Shown in pieces: positions 56,496-63,986 of a stretch of DNA of 64,000 nt. Position numbers and translations under genes: made by a program. Each line of letters opens with the position of its first letter. Position 1 is the stretch's first letter. Source of the DNA: Maritimibacter harenae (GTDB lineage: Bacteria; Pseudomonadota; Alphaproteobacteria; Rhodobacterales; Rhodobacteraceae). Below the pieces are notes generated by a model. It saw nothing but the letters and a program-made list of their open reading frames with translations. It ran no database searches and was not told where the DNA came from. Location: positions 418,367 to 482,366 of the forward strand of contig NZ_WTUX01000010.1 in NCBI RefSeq assembly GCF_009882975.1, given 5' to 3'.

Positions 56496-56949
56496 ATGAG
56501 CAAGAAAAGCCTATACCTCGAATCCACCCACCAAGCCTGCGTGATCCGTGGGCTTCGTCGCTTGGAGCGCTACGGTTACGACCTGACCTGCGCTGGCGAC
56601 ATGAACGCCGGGAAGCGCGGGAGCCGCGCGGCGGCGGAGGCCGCGATCACTGGCCTGACGCCGGGAGAGCCGGACATACGCATCTACCTCGCCGGGGGGG
56701 CGCCTGATCTCCGTCGAGATGAAAACCGAAACCGGACGTCTCTCGAAGGAGCAGAAGGACCGGCACGCGCGGCTCAAGAAGCTTGGGTTTGAGGTCTACA
56801 CGGTTCAGCACGAGCACCCGCTCGATACTGCGGAGGAAGTCGGCGAGATCATCGCCCCGATGCTCGGCGAGAAGCCGGCTATCTTTCGTGGGCACATGGC
56901 GATCGCGACGCAGGAAGTTTTGGAAGCAATCAAGGGGCAGAAACGCTGA
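56496..56949 (+). pseudogene. VRR-NUC nuclease, reading frame broken in a G7 run
   Basis: The first frame (from ATG 56496) gives about 67 residues, ending in GEPDIRIYLAGG. The catalytic continuation RLISVEMKTETGRLSKEQ and LGFEVYTVQHEH lies in another frame to 56949. Removing one G from the run 56694-56700 joins them into a protein of about 150 residues. That protein has the VRR-NUC signature: Asp in GEPD, then ExK in VEMKT. Such nucleases cut branched DNA in phages. The break separates the catalytic residues. It may be a mutation, a sequencing error or slippage. Confidence 0.85.
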
Positions 56950-57146
56950 TGGCGTATGACGAAAAGGTGTCGTTCTTGGCGACGCACAACGCTGATCCGC
57001 CAGCGGTCGAGACGGTCGAGGATTTGCTGGTAAAGACCGCGCTGGTTGAACGGCACAGGATCATCACCTATCTCCGAACGAAGAAGCAGGGCGAGGCGGC
57101 GAAGCTCGTCGAGAACCTGCCCACTCCCGAGGTCAACATCGAGTAG
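56949..57146 (+). CDS. Small phage protein of unknown function
   Basis: The 65-residue protein is mostly helical by appearance (VETVEDLLVKTALVERHRIITYLRTKKQGEAAKLVENL). The ATG shares a base with the nuclease stop (TGATG), so it is co-translated with it. No known family. Confidence 0.65.
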   Translation: MAYDEKVSFLATHNADPPAVETVEDLLVKTALVERHRIITYLRTKKQGEAAKLVENLPTPEVNIE

Positions 57147-57151
57147 AACCA

Positions 57152-57322
57152 TTGGCTTGCTCATCCTGCGCGAAGCGCCGTGAAATGCTGAAGAAGGCCG
57201 CCGCCCAGGCTAAGGCCGGGCACACCCGCCAGGCGGCGCGCACCTCGATTGCCGTTGTGCGCTCCACCGCCCGGTCTGCCCGCGCCGCCGCGTTGTCCGC
57301 TGGCCGGGTTCGCCGTCGGTAA
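57152..57322 (+). CDS. Small basic CxxC protein
   Basis: The 56-residue frame from TTG 57152 starts ACSSCAKRREMLKKAA and ends in an Arg/Ala-rich helix. The CxxC near the N-terminus followed by a basic helix is a pattern of small phage proteins. The stop overlaps the next ATG (TAATG), which supports translation. The rare TTG start lowers certainty. Confidence 0.5.
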   Translation: MACSSCAKRREMLKKAAAQAKAGHTRQAARTSIAVVRSTARSARAAALSAGRVRRR

Positions 57323-57909
57323 TGGCGCCGCGCGCCACATTCTCGGTCAGTCACAATCTGCACGAGCTCCCTGCGGCGTTTCAGGACATGTCCAAGCATT
57401 CGCGGGATCGCGTTGTGCGGATGGGCATCAACGACACGCTTCGGAGGAACGAAAATAAGGTCGTTGACCGGATACAGGAGCGCGGCCAATGGTCCGATCC
57501 TGGGCACGTCAAGAAGCGCGTGAGTTCAATACTGGCCGGCACAAAGCTGGTCGGTAAAATCCGAGCTGAACAGAACCATTACAGCCTCGCGACGCGGTTC
57601 AGCGGCGTCTCGGACGGACATGCTGGCGGGAAGTTTCGATCTGCGAAGCCGTGGGGGCAGACTCGAAACTACAAGGGCTTCCTGGTTCGCGGAAAATACA
57701 ACGATGCGTTGCTGCCCGCCGTTCGCACGGGTCGCGGCCGGAACGCCTTCAAGGTGATCTACGGCGCGAGCGTGGCGCGCGAGCTAGAGCGCGAAATGGA
57801 AGAACAGAACGGCCACCTGAAAACGACCTTGCAGCGCCAGATCGAGGCGAACATGGTGAAGCACGTTGGACTCGAGCAGCAGCGTATAAAGTCGCTCCAC
57901 GGTCTCTAG
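57322..57909 (+). CDS. Possible minor-tail (gpZ-like) phage protein
   Basis: The 195-residue protein has the order expected of minor tail protein Z: a basic N-terminal helix (VRMGINDTLRRNENKVVDRIQER), a YSLATRFSG stretch, GKYNDALLPAVRTGR, then FKVIYGASVARELEREME and a last helix LQRQIEANMVKH. This is a likeness of layout read by eye. If correct it is the only structural gene in view. The stop overlaps the pentapeptide gene's stop in CTAG. Confidence 0.55.
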   Translation: MAPRATFSVSHNLHELPAAFQDMSKHSRDRVVRMGINDTLRRNENKVVDRIQERGQWSDPGHVKKRVSSILAGTKLVGKIRAEQNHYSLATRFSGVSDGHAGGKFRSAKPWGQTRNYKGFLVRGKYNDALLPAVRTGRGRNAFKVIYGASVARELEREMEEQNGHLKTTLQRQIEANMVKHVGLEQQRIKSLHGL

Positions 57910-58472
57910 GCGGCCAAGCGCCGCGCGAGGCTCTTGGACTCGTTGATGATGTTGAGCGTCCGCGCCTGCCGGAGCACGAGGTCGGCGCCGAAGTCGATCC
58001 CGCGCACGTTGACCCGGACAATCCTCGCCTTCCGCATACGAGACGATCCGATTGACGCCCGCCCGAAGTCGGAGTCGCGAATGTCGGCCTTGAAAAGATC
58101 GCACTCGCTAAGAGACACGCCGCGCGCATCCACGTCGCGCATCTGGATGCGGTTCATGTCGCTATTGAAGAACCAGACCTTTCGGATCGACTGGTCTTGA
58201 AGCAGCGCGCCACGCATCGAACATTCCGTGAAGATTGCGCCCGCCAGCTTGCACCGCGAGAAGGTCGCGCGATCCATGTTGCATCCACGGAAGTTGACTG
58301 CGCGCAGGTCCATGCCGGTGAAGTCCACGCCGCTCAGGTCGAGGTTCTCGAATTCCGCATGGTAGCCGCCCAGGGTTCGGATGAGATACGGTTTCTTCTC
58401 GTGGTGCTTCGACTTTTCGATGGTCGTCGTTGCGAGGTATCTGCGGAATTCTTCGGTCGTCATCTTCTTCAT
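57906..58472 (-). CDS. Pentapeptide-repeat protein
   Basis: The 188-residue protein has about 20 loosely kept repeats with Leu or Phe at the centre (FENLDLSGVDFTGMDLRAVN, FRGCNMDRATFSRCKLAGA, IFTECSMRGALL). These fold into a right-handed square helix. Such proteins (Qnr, MfpA) can mimic DNA and protect gyrase, but many have other roles. AAAGGACACGAC precedes the ATG at 58472. Its operator lies 39 bp upstream. Confidence 0.85.
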   Translation of the reverse strand: MKKMTTEEFRRYLATTTIEKSKHHEKKPYLIRTLGGYHAEFENLDLSGVDFTGMDLRAVNFRGCNMDRATFSRCKLAGAIFTECSMRGALLQDQSIRKVWFFNSDMNRIQMRDVDARGVSLSECDLFKADIRDSDFGRASIGSSRMRKARIVRVNVRGIDFGADLVLRQARTLNIINESKSLARRLAA

Positions 58473-58511
58473 GTCGTGTCCTTTCCTGTTGTGGGTGTTG
58501 CTGCCCGATGA

Positions 58512-58524
58512 TGCCATCATGGCA
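58512..58524. promoter_or_regulatory. Operator TGCCA-TCA-TGGCA of the pentapeptide gene
   Basis: A perfect palindrome. On the minus strand TTGACC lies 15 bp upstream, with CGAATCA directly before the site, exactly as at 62437. Confidence 0.75.
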
Positions 58525-58601
58525 TGATTCGCTCCAAGCGGTCAATCGGCCTCGATCGTTGCCCGTTTCCGGGTCAATTCTCGTTGTGACCCAGTGCGGG
58601 G

Positions 58602-58823
58602 TCAGGCGGCGTCTTGGCGCAGGATGATTGCGATCTGACGGCCGGTCTCGGTCAGGCCGTAAGGCGTTGTCGTGTCGGTCGCGTCGATCAGCGGATCGAG
58701 CGTCACGATTCCCTTGCTGAAAAGCCGCATCCCGATCTCGTTCCAGTCGCGGAGGGTGAGCCGCCCGGCCAGCGCATCGCAGTCGCGTTGGATCAGGTCG
58801 TTGATGGTGTCGCCGATGGTCAT
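58602..58823 (-). CDS. Small protein of unknown function
   Basis: The 73-residue protein has no signal peptide (TIGDTINDLIQRDCDALAGR, then YGLTETGRQIAIIL). The last part resembles a winged-helix wing but is too short to name. The start overlaps the upstream gene's stop (ATGA). Confidence 0.65.
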   Translation of the reverse strand: MTIGDTINDLIQRDCDALAGRLTLRDWNEIGMRLFSKGIVTLDPLIDATDTTTPYGLTETGRQIAIILRQDAA

Positions 58824-59425
58824 ATCGTTACCTCGCATTCGCTGACGGTGATGGAGTCGGTCCAGCCGTTATCGAGCAGCTCGTCGTAAGCTTCTTCGAG
58901 GTCGCCGGGCATCGGGTCGTCGGTGTGGTCCATCACGCGCGCCCAGGCGTTCACGATGTATTCGCGCTTGATCTCCTCCGCCTCCTCGGCGCTCCCCACG
59001 GCGAACCCATCGGGCATCCCGCAATCGTCGTTGGTTGTTACGACCCAGACGGCGCGCCGGCGCGGGCGCTCGTGCCGCTGGATGAATTCGTCAAGATCGA
59101 AGCAGTCGACGGTGTGCCACTGGTATTCGTAGTGCTCCATGAGGCGTTGGACGTTCAGGTTCGAGTCCGCCGGGATTTCACCGGCCTCGATCCGGGCGTT
59201 GCAGTCGTCGCAGTAGCCGGTATCGCTCTCGCCCATGTCGTCGCCGCAGTGGTCGCACTCGTTGGATTCTTCGAGCAGGCATGCGGCCATTTCCAACCCG
59301 CACAGGCGCTCGGCCTCGTCGTGGTCCTTCGCCTCGACGATGGTGCCGAAGTCGCCCCCCTCGGGGTAGTCGTGCCAGTTGCGGGTGACGTAGGAGCGGC
59401 GGGTGGTTTCGGTGGTGTCGGTCAT
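58820..59425 (-). CDS. Acidic protein with a zinc ribbon
   Basis: The 201-residue, strongly acidic protein has CDHC and CDDC pairs (about residues 57-75) that can bind one zinc, and a long Asp/Glu-rich second half (EEAEEIKREYIVNAWARVMD). GGAGGACAACGAC precedes the ATG. It is second in the unit headed by 59441-59707. No family recognised. Confidence 0.72.
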   Translation of the reverse strand: MTDTTETTRRSYVTRNWHDYPEGGDFGTIVEAKDHDEAERLCGLEMAACLLEESNECDHCGDDMGESDTGYCDDCNARIEAGEIPADSNLNVQRLMEHYEYQWHTVDCFDLDEFIQRHERPRRRAVWVVTTNDDCGMPDGFAVGSAEEAEEIKREYIVNAWARVMDHTDDPMPGDLEEAYDELLDNGWTDSITVSECEVTI

Positions 59426-59440
59426 GTCGTTGTCCTCCGT

Positions 59441-59707
59441 TCAGCGGCCGTAAGGCGTTGCATAGATCAGGTATTCGCGGCCGCCGATCTCGGCGGTGCG
59501 CAGGGCGGCGTCCTCGATAAACTGGATGTCGCTGACGATCTGGTCGTATTCGTCGTTGACGGCGTGAAGTAGCAGGTCCTCGTCACGCGGCCCCTCGACC
59601 TGGATCGCGTCGAGGTGCATCGGCATCCCTTCAACCTCGATCTCGGCGAGCAGCCGGGTCTTGGGGTCCTCGCAACCAACCTCTTTCCATTCGGGCTTGA
59701 TGTTCAT
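59441..59707 (-). CDS. Small acidic protein of unknown function
   Basis: The 88-residue protein (opening MNIKPEWKEVGCEDPKTR, ending GREYLIYATPYGR) has an acidic centre. The ATG at 59707 is chosen because the shared leader GCACGAAAGGACAGCGAC lies right before it. A frame extends 19 codons further to an ATG inside the operator, but this would lie over the promoter. Confidence 0.7.
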   Translation of the reverse strand: MNIKPEWKEVGCEDPKTRLLAEIEVEGMPMHLDAIQVEGPRDEDLLLHAVNDEYDQIVSDIQFIEDAALRTAEIGGREYLIYATPYGR

Positions 59708-59758
59708 GTCGCTGTCCTTTCGTGCTGCGGGCTCTGCGCCATTGGTGTGATGTTGTGT

Positions 59759-59771
59759 TGCCATATTGGCA
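59759..59771. promoter_or_regulatory. Operator TGCCA-TAT-TGGCA
   Basis: A perfect palindrome 51 bp before the ATG at 59707, at the head of a three-gene minus-strand unit. TTGACC is only 6 bp from it, so spacing differs from the other copies. Confidence 0.72.
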
Positions 59772-59796
59772 TGACTCGGTCAATGCCAAATCCGGC

Positions 59797-60123
59797 TTAG
59801 GCAAGCGCCTTTTCGCCATGCCATTCACGCAGGGCGATCCCGGCTTGGATACCGGCCATGCCCTCAACGCGGCGCGGGCGCCAGGCGCGCGGATCGACGC
59901 CGTGCGCCTGGTGGTCGGCCCAGGATCGAGGAACGTCGCCGTCCAGATAGCCCTTGAGCATCGCGATAGCTTCCTCCGGGGGCACCTTCTCGGGGTAGCG
60001 GGGCGAAACCCACCGCTTGACCGTGCGCGGCCCCGTGTTGAGCAGGTAGGCGCACGCGAAGTCGCTAAGGTCCGCCTTGGCCTTCAGGAAGCGGAAAAGG
60101 CCCTTCAGATCAGTCTCACCCAT
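59797..60123 (-). CDS. Small putative DNA-binding protein
   Basis: The 108-residue protein has a likely helix-turn-helix (LSDFACAYLLNTGPRTVKRW, about 18-37), then PEEAIAMLKGYLDG, as in small XRE-like phage regulators. The start overlaps the preceding gene by 8 bp. It is the last gene of the unit that begins at 62395. Confidence 0.6.
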   Translation of the reverse strand: MGETDLKGLFRFLKAKADLSDFACAYLLNTGPRTVKRWVSPRYPEKVPPEEAIAMLKGYLDGDVPRSWADHQAHGVDPRAWRPRRVEGMAGIQAGIALREWHGEKALA

Positions 60124-60514
60124 GCGTCGCGCCGTCCCGGTCCAGATATTCCATGTGCTCTTGCAGGGCGTCAGCAATGCGCGTCAGACGTCCCGCCGCG
60201 CCGGAGTCGATCTCATGCCCTCGGATGAGGCCGATCAGCGCCTCCGCGTCCTCCGACGAAAGATACTGGATATTCAGCCACGGGTCATTGAGATACTTTT
60301 CGATGGGCGTGCCTTCGCCCGGCTCGGTGAAGCGGTCCAGAATGCCCACCTGACTCGGCTCGTCGAAGTCCATGTCGTCGGCGCACGTGTTGGCGATCTC
60401 GTCGCGCACCCGGTCATAGGTCAGCTTCTCGGTTGCCGCCTCGGGCGTCTCGGCCTCGACGTCGATCGTGAAATAGCAGCGAATGTTTGCGGCGATGGTG
60501 AATTTCGTTTTCAT
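60116..60514 (-). CDS. Acidic protein of unknown function
   Basis: The 132-residue protein begins with a beta-rich stretch (KFTIAANIRCYFTIDVEAET) and continues in acidic helices (SSEDAEALIGLIRGHEID). GAGGAGG lies before the ATG. It is co-transcribed with its neighbours by spacing (3 bp from the upstream gene). Confidence 0.68.
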   Translation of the reverse strand: MKTKFTIAANIRCYFTIDVEAETPEAATEKLTYDRVRDEIANTCADDMDFDEPSQVGILDRFTEPGEGTPIEKYLNDPWLNIQYLSSEDAEALIGLIRGHEIDSGAAGRLTRIADALQEHMEYLDRDGATHG

Positions 60515-60517
60515 GTG

Positions 60518-60820
60518 TCAGTCCTCCTCGTTGATTTCTGCGTCGAAGTGCATGAGCGCCGTTGCGATAAGCTGCGTGTGATCGAGGCCCTCCGCGTGCG
60601 CGACGTGGAAAAGCTGCGCCAGCGTGTCGCTGATTGCGGTCTGGGGGCCGTCTGCATCGTGCGCCGGGTCAACCCCGGTCATGGCGTGCATGAGGTCCAG
60701 GATCACCCGCCCCTCGGCCACGCGGTCGGCGTTGGTGCGTTCGCCGGAATTCAGGGCGTGGTCGATGCCCTCGCGCCCGACGCGCTGCGCGATTGCGACT
60801 CGTTTTGCTTTGCTGGTCAT
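60518..60820 (-). CDS. Small helical protein of unknown function
   Basis: The 100-residue protein is helical in appearance (VAEGRVILDLMHAMTG, LAQLFHVAHAEGLDHTQLIA) with several His residues. AGGGAGGAC precedes the ATG. No family recognised. Confidence 0.65.
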   Translation of the reverse strand: MTSKAKRVAIAQRVGREGIDHALNSGERTNADRVAEGRVILDLMHAMTGVDPAHDADGPQTAISDTLAQLFHVAHAEGLDHTQLIATALMHFDAEINEED

Positions 60821-60834
60821 GTCGTTGTCCTCCC

Positions 60835-61320
60835 TTAGCCGCGCGGCCCGACGTTGCGCGACGCGAGCGTTGCGCGATCAACGGCGATCACCTGAAAGCC
60901 CTTCCACTTCCCGGCCTCGTATTCGTCGGACAGGGCTTGCCAGATGGCGTCCGGGTCGCGGTCGAAATGCGCGCGATGCAGGCCGAAGGAGTCGGCGATC
61001 TCATCCAGCGCCTCGCCCCACGTCTGGTGAAGCGAAAACGACTCCTCCCAATCGTAATTGAACGTGCAGATGAAGAATTCGTTGGCGTCATGCGGCTCGA
61101 TCTTCGCGGCGATCTCGTTGAGGGTCGCAGCCACGGCGCGCAGCGTCGCGGCGTCGCTCGGCATTGCGACCCAGCCCTTCGACTCCTCGCCGGTGTTCGC
61201 GAGGCGCGACGCGAAGTAGGTCGTGCTCTCTTTTTCCTCGATCACGAGCGCGTCGGTGCGGAACGGGACGTTGCCGTTGCGGGATTTGCGGGTTTCGGTG
61301 AATTCGATGGTGCGGTTCAT
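60835..61320 (-). CDS. Protein of unknown function
   Basis: The 161-residue protein has a beta-rich first half (TIEFTETRKSRNGNVPFRTD) and a helical second half (WGEALDEIADSFGLHRAHFD). The ATG at 61320 follows CGAAAGGATCATCAC, the shared leader type of this block. No family recognised. Confidence 0.68.
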   Translation of the reverse strand: MNRTIEFTETRKSRNGNVPFRTDALVIEEKESTTYFASRLANTGEESKGWVAMPSDAATLRAVAATLNEIAAKIEPHDANEFFICTFNYDWEESFSLHQTWGEALDEIADSFGLHRAHFDRDPDAIWQALSDEYEAGKWKGFQVIAVDRATLASRNVGPRG

Positions 61321-61345
61321 GTGATGATCCTTTCGTTTCTGGAAT

Positions 61346-61546
61346 TCAGGGGAGGGTGATGGGGCCTGCGGCGACGAATGATTGCCCGTTGCCATTGCCG
61401 CGCGCGGCGGCGTCCCAATAGCACCACGTCGAGTCCTCCGCCTGGCATGGCGTCACGGCGGCGATCAGCATGGCGGCGATGAGGGTGGCGGCGGCGAGGG
61501 ACACGCCCAGGCCGACAACCAGGAGGGCGTTGGGGTAGCGGTTCAT
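61346..61546 (-). CDS. Small membrane or secreted protein
   Basis: The 66-residue protein has one long hydrophobic helix (ALLVVGLGVSLAAATLIAAM, near residues 7-32) and two Cys in the outside part (TPCQAED, TWCYWD). It may be a signal-anchored lysis-type or exclusion protein. The start overlaps the upstream stop by 4 bp. Confidence 0.62.
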   Translation of the reverse strand: MNRYPNALLVVGLGVSLAAATLIAAMLIAAVTPCQAEDSTWCYWDAAARGNGNGQSFVAAGPITLP

Positions 61547-62395
61547 TGGCTCACCCCCTCGAACATGTCCGGGTCCCTCGCAACGATCCTCGCGAAGACT
61601 TCCGGGAATTCCGCCTTGATCGTTGCGGCCTCGTCCGGGTCGTCGGTCGCGACGTTGTAGAGCTTTTCGACCAGCGCGGCGTTGATCGAGGCTTGCAGCT
61701 TGTCGAAGTCCATGCCCATTTCGAGCGCGTGAAAGCCCGTCTCGCCTTCGATCACGTCATACATGAGGCTATCCTCGTCAGCGTTGCACAGCTCAAGGCA
61801 GGCGATGAGTAGCGTGCCAAGCTCGTTGTGGTCCCAGTCGGCCAGCGGCTTCGCCAGCCACGCGCCCAGATCGGCGGAATAGAAGGGCGCGAACCCGGAG
61901 CACGGCGTAAACCGATCGGCGATGACGCGGGCGAGCGTCGCGTGGTCATCCGCCTTCGACATGGCGAACAGGCGCTTGCAGAACGCCGCGCTGGCATTCA
62001 CGAAAAGCCGGTCGGTCTCGAAATTGTATTCGCGGGGGCTTTCCATCGCGGCCCACGTGAAGCCGCAAGAGTCGGCGCGGTAGCGTTCCCGGCGCTGCCC
62101 TCCGCCGGTAAAGTATACCGTGCGCCACGCGGGGCGCGTCTCGCCAAGCGCCTCGCCAGCCCATGCGTCGAAGCTCTCAAGGTAGACGTTGGCGACGTGA
62201 AGGTAGGCGGCGGAGTAGTCCATCGCGTCGAAGATTTTCTCGGCCATTTCAACGTCGTTGAGCATGAGCGCGGCGGGCAGGTCGTCGTTGACGTCCTCGG
62301 CGCGTGCTTCCGACTCGTATTCTTCCGCGCTATCGACGATGTCGGAAAGCCACGTGTGATAGGAGGCCGGGGAATGGAATGTTGATCTCGGGCAT
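61543..62395 (-). CDS. Protein of unknown function, apparent frameshift near its start
   Basis: The long frame gives about 275 residues (SYHTWLSDIVDSAEEYESE, then LFVNASAAFCKRLFAMSKAD and VYLESFDAWAGEALG). The ATG that fits the shared leader (CACGAAAGGAACACACA, ATG at 62395) starts MPEINIPFP in another frame. Removing one G from the run 62369-62372 (plus strand) joins the two as MPEINIPFPASYHTW. An in-frame ATG at 62442 lies inside the operator and would need an unusual message. So either the gene is frameshifted or it starts upstream. Confidence 0.6.
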
Positions 62396-62436
62396 TGTGT
62401 GTTCCTTTCGTGTTGCGGGCACTTGCCCTTGTATAA

Positions 62437-62449
62437 TGCCACTATGGCA
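62437..62449. promoter_or_regulatory. Operator TGCCA-CTA-TGGCA
   Basis: A perfect palindrome 41 bp before the ATG at 62395, head of a six-gene minus-strand unit. TTGACC lies 15 bp upstream on the minus strand, and CATAGT inside the site fits a -10. Confidence 0.75.
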
Positions 62450-62466
62450 TGATTCGTGCCGTGCGG

Positions 62467-62943
62467 TCAATACATGTCGATTTCAGCGCCAAGGTTTGCG
62501 GCCAGCGCCTCGGCGTATAGCTCGGCGGCTTTGAGCGTCTGAAAATCGCCCTCGAATTCATCCCACGAGTCGAAGGTCTCGCCGTGCACGTTGGGGGTCT
62601 CCCAATCACGCCGGACCCAGACATTCCAGCCGTGGCAGTCGTCGGAGTCGTAATCCTCGTGCTCGATTGCCAGGCCGCTCGGATCGGGGTTTCCATCGTC
62701 GTCCAGGCGGATGAACCCGTGAAGCATGACGGTCAGCGTGACGCCGGCTCCTGGGCCTCGATTTGCCGCGAAAATGCCCGTTGCCATGTTGTATTCGAGC
62801 ACGGCGTCGCCGTCTTCGCCCTCGAATACTTCAACGTATGGCTCGCCGTTTTTGACTTGCTCGAGTCCGATCTGGGCGGCCTCCTCGGGGCTTTCCGCAA
62901 GCGTTGACGTGCTGAAAACGATGTAGAATTTGCGTTGCGTCAT
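62467..62943 (-). CDS. Acidic protein of unknown function
   Basis: The 158-residue protein is very acidic (EVFEGEDGDAVLEY, IEHEDYDSDDCHGWNVW, WDEFEGDF). It starts with a beta strand and helix (KFYIVFSTSTLAESPEEAAQ) and ends in a helix. CACGAAAGGAACAACGACC lies before the ATG. The charge could suit a DNA-mimic protein, but that is a guess. Confidence 0.7.
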   Translation of the reverse strand: MTQRKFYIVFSTSTLAESPEEAAQIGLEQVKNGEPYVEVFEGEDGDAVLEYNMATGIFAANRGPGAGVTLTVMLHGFIRLDDDGNPDPSGLAIEHEDYDSDDCHGWNVWVRRDWETPNVHGETFDSWDEFEGDFQTLKAAELYAEALAANLGAEIDMY

Positions 62944-62969
62944 GGTCGTTGTTCCTTTCGTGCGTTGGG

Positions 62970-63923
62970 TTAGGCGGCGGCTTTGGCGCGCCATTCGTCG
63001 TCGTGCTTCGCGGCGTTGAGCGCTTCCTCGATTGCGTGGGCGTGGGCGCTCTCGAACGGGAATGAATGCTGCGTGCCCTCGGGATAGAAGCCCCAGCAAG
63101 AGTCGACGTCGTGGCAGTATTCCAGCGCGTCAAGCTCATCCGGGGAAAGGTCGGCAAGCGTCGCGGCGTCGTTGGCCTCAAGCGCAAGCTCGATCTCCGC
63201 CGGGTCGATCCGCTCGACCACATAGCCGACCACGCCGCCCCAGCACCACGCGCCGAACGTGTCGGTCTCGCGTTCCAGATGGGCGGCAATGTCCGCGTCA
63301 CTGTCGCACACGTGGGCTTTCAGATAGCGGGCGGTTGCGTCGCGGTCGCGCTTGCCCTCGAAGCCCCAAGCGCGCACGGCGTCCGGGTGAGCCACGAAAA
63401 GCAGGTCAACGTGATCCCCTTGGCAGTATCCGCGCGACTGCGTTGCGAGCGCGGGAACGCCAGCCAGCATCCAAAGCGCCGCGCACGTTTCCATTTCGCC
63501 CCGGTTCATCGAAGCCGCGCGGAAGTCGCAAATCTCGGTCAGGTGGTCACGGCGCGCCTCGGCGCGGGTCATGCCGTAGTCTTCCGCGATCTCGCGAATG
63601 TGCGCCTCGAACCCGTCGAAGTCGTCCCAGATTTTGACGCCAAGGAAGCCCATGACCGCGCCGCCCAGAATGTCCACGATGGCGCGGCGGTTGCGCGTTA
63701 TGAAGTCGTCGGACATGTAGGCGATCGGTTCCAGAATGTCGCACCCCTGCGACCAATCCGCGTTGCCGCCCCGGCCGGACGTCCAGACGCACGGGGTCAT
63801 TCCGTCCCATGCTTCCCACGGGGACTCGCGGTCGTTGTCGTGGTGGAATTGAATCCGGTAGGCGTCCCCGGTTTTGGTTCCGATGAAAAGCCGGGTTTCG
63901 CTGTCAATCACGGTGCTGAACAT
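62970..63923 (-). CDS. Protein of unknown function
   Basis: The 317-residue protein opens with MFSTVIDSETRLFIGTKTGD and has RRAIVDILGGAVMGFLGVKI near the middle and an acidic C-terminal half. About a dozen Cys, His and Trp residues are spread through it. The ATG at 63923 follows AAAGGAACACGAC. It heads a unit with 62467-62943. No family recognised. Confidence 0.7.
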   Translation of the reverse strand: MFSTVIDSETRLFIGTKTGDAYRIQFHHDNDRESPWEAWDGMTPCVWTSGRGGNADWSQGCDILEPIAYMSDDFITRNRRAIVDILGGAVMGFLGVKIWDDFDGFEAHIREIAEDYGMTRAEARRDHLTEICDFRAASMNRGEMETCAALWMLAGVPALATQSRGYCQGDHVDLLFVAHPDAVRAWGFEGKRDRDATARYLKAHVCDSDADIAAHLERETDTFGAWCWGGVVGYVVERIDPAEIELALEANDAATLADLSPDELDALEYCHDVDSCWGFYPEGTQHSFPFESAHAHAIEEALNAAKHDDEWRAKAAA

Positions 63924-63973
63924 GTCGTGTTCCTTTAGGGTTGCGGGCGCTGCGCCCTCAGTGTGTTTCGGTG

Positions 63974-63986
63974 TTGCCATATTGGC
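63974..63986. promoter_or_regulatory. Operator TGCCA-TAT-TGGCA at the window edge
   Basis: A perfect palindrome 50 bp before the ATG at 63923, with CGAATCA directly before it on the minus strand, as in two other copies. The -35 would be beyond or at the window edge. Confidence 0.75.
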
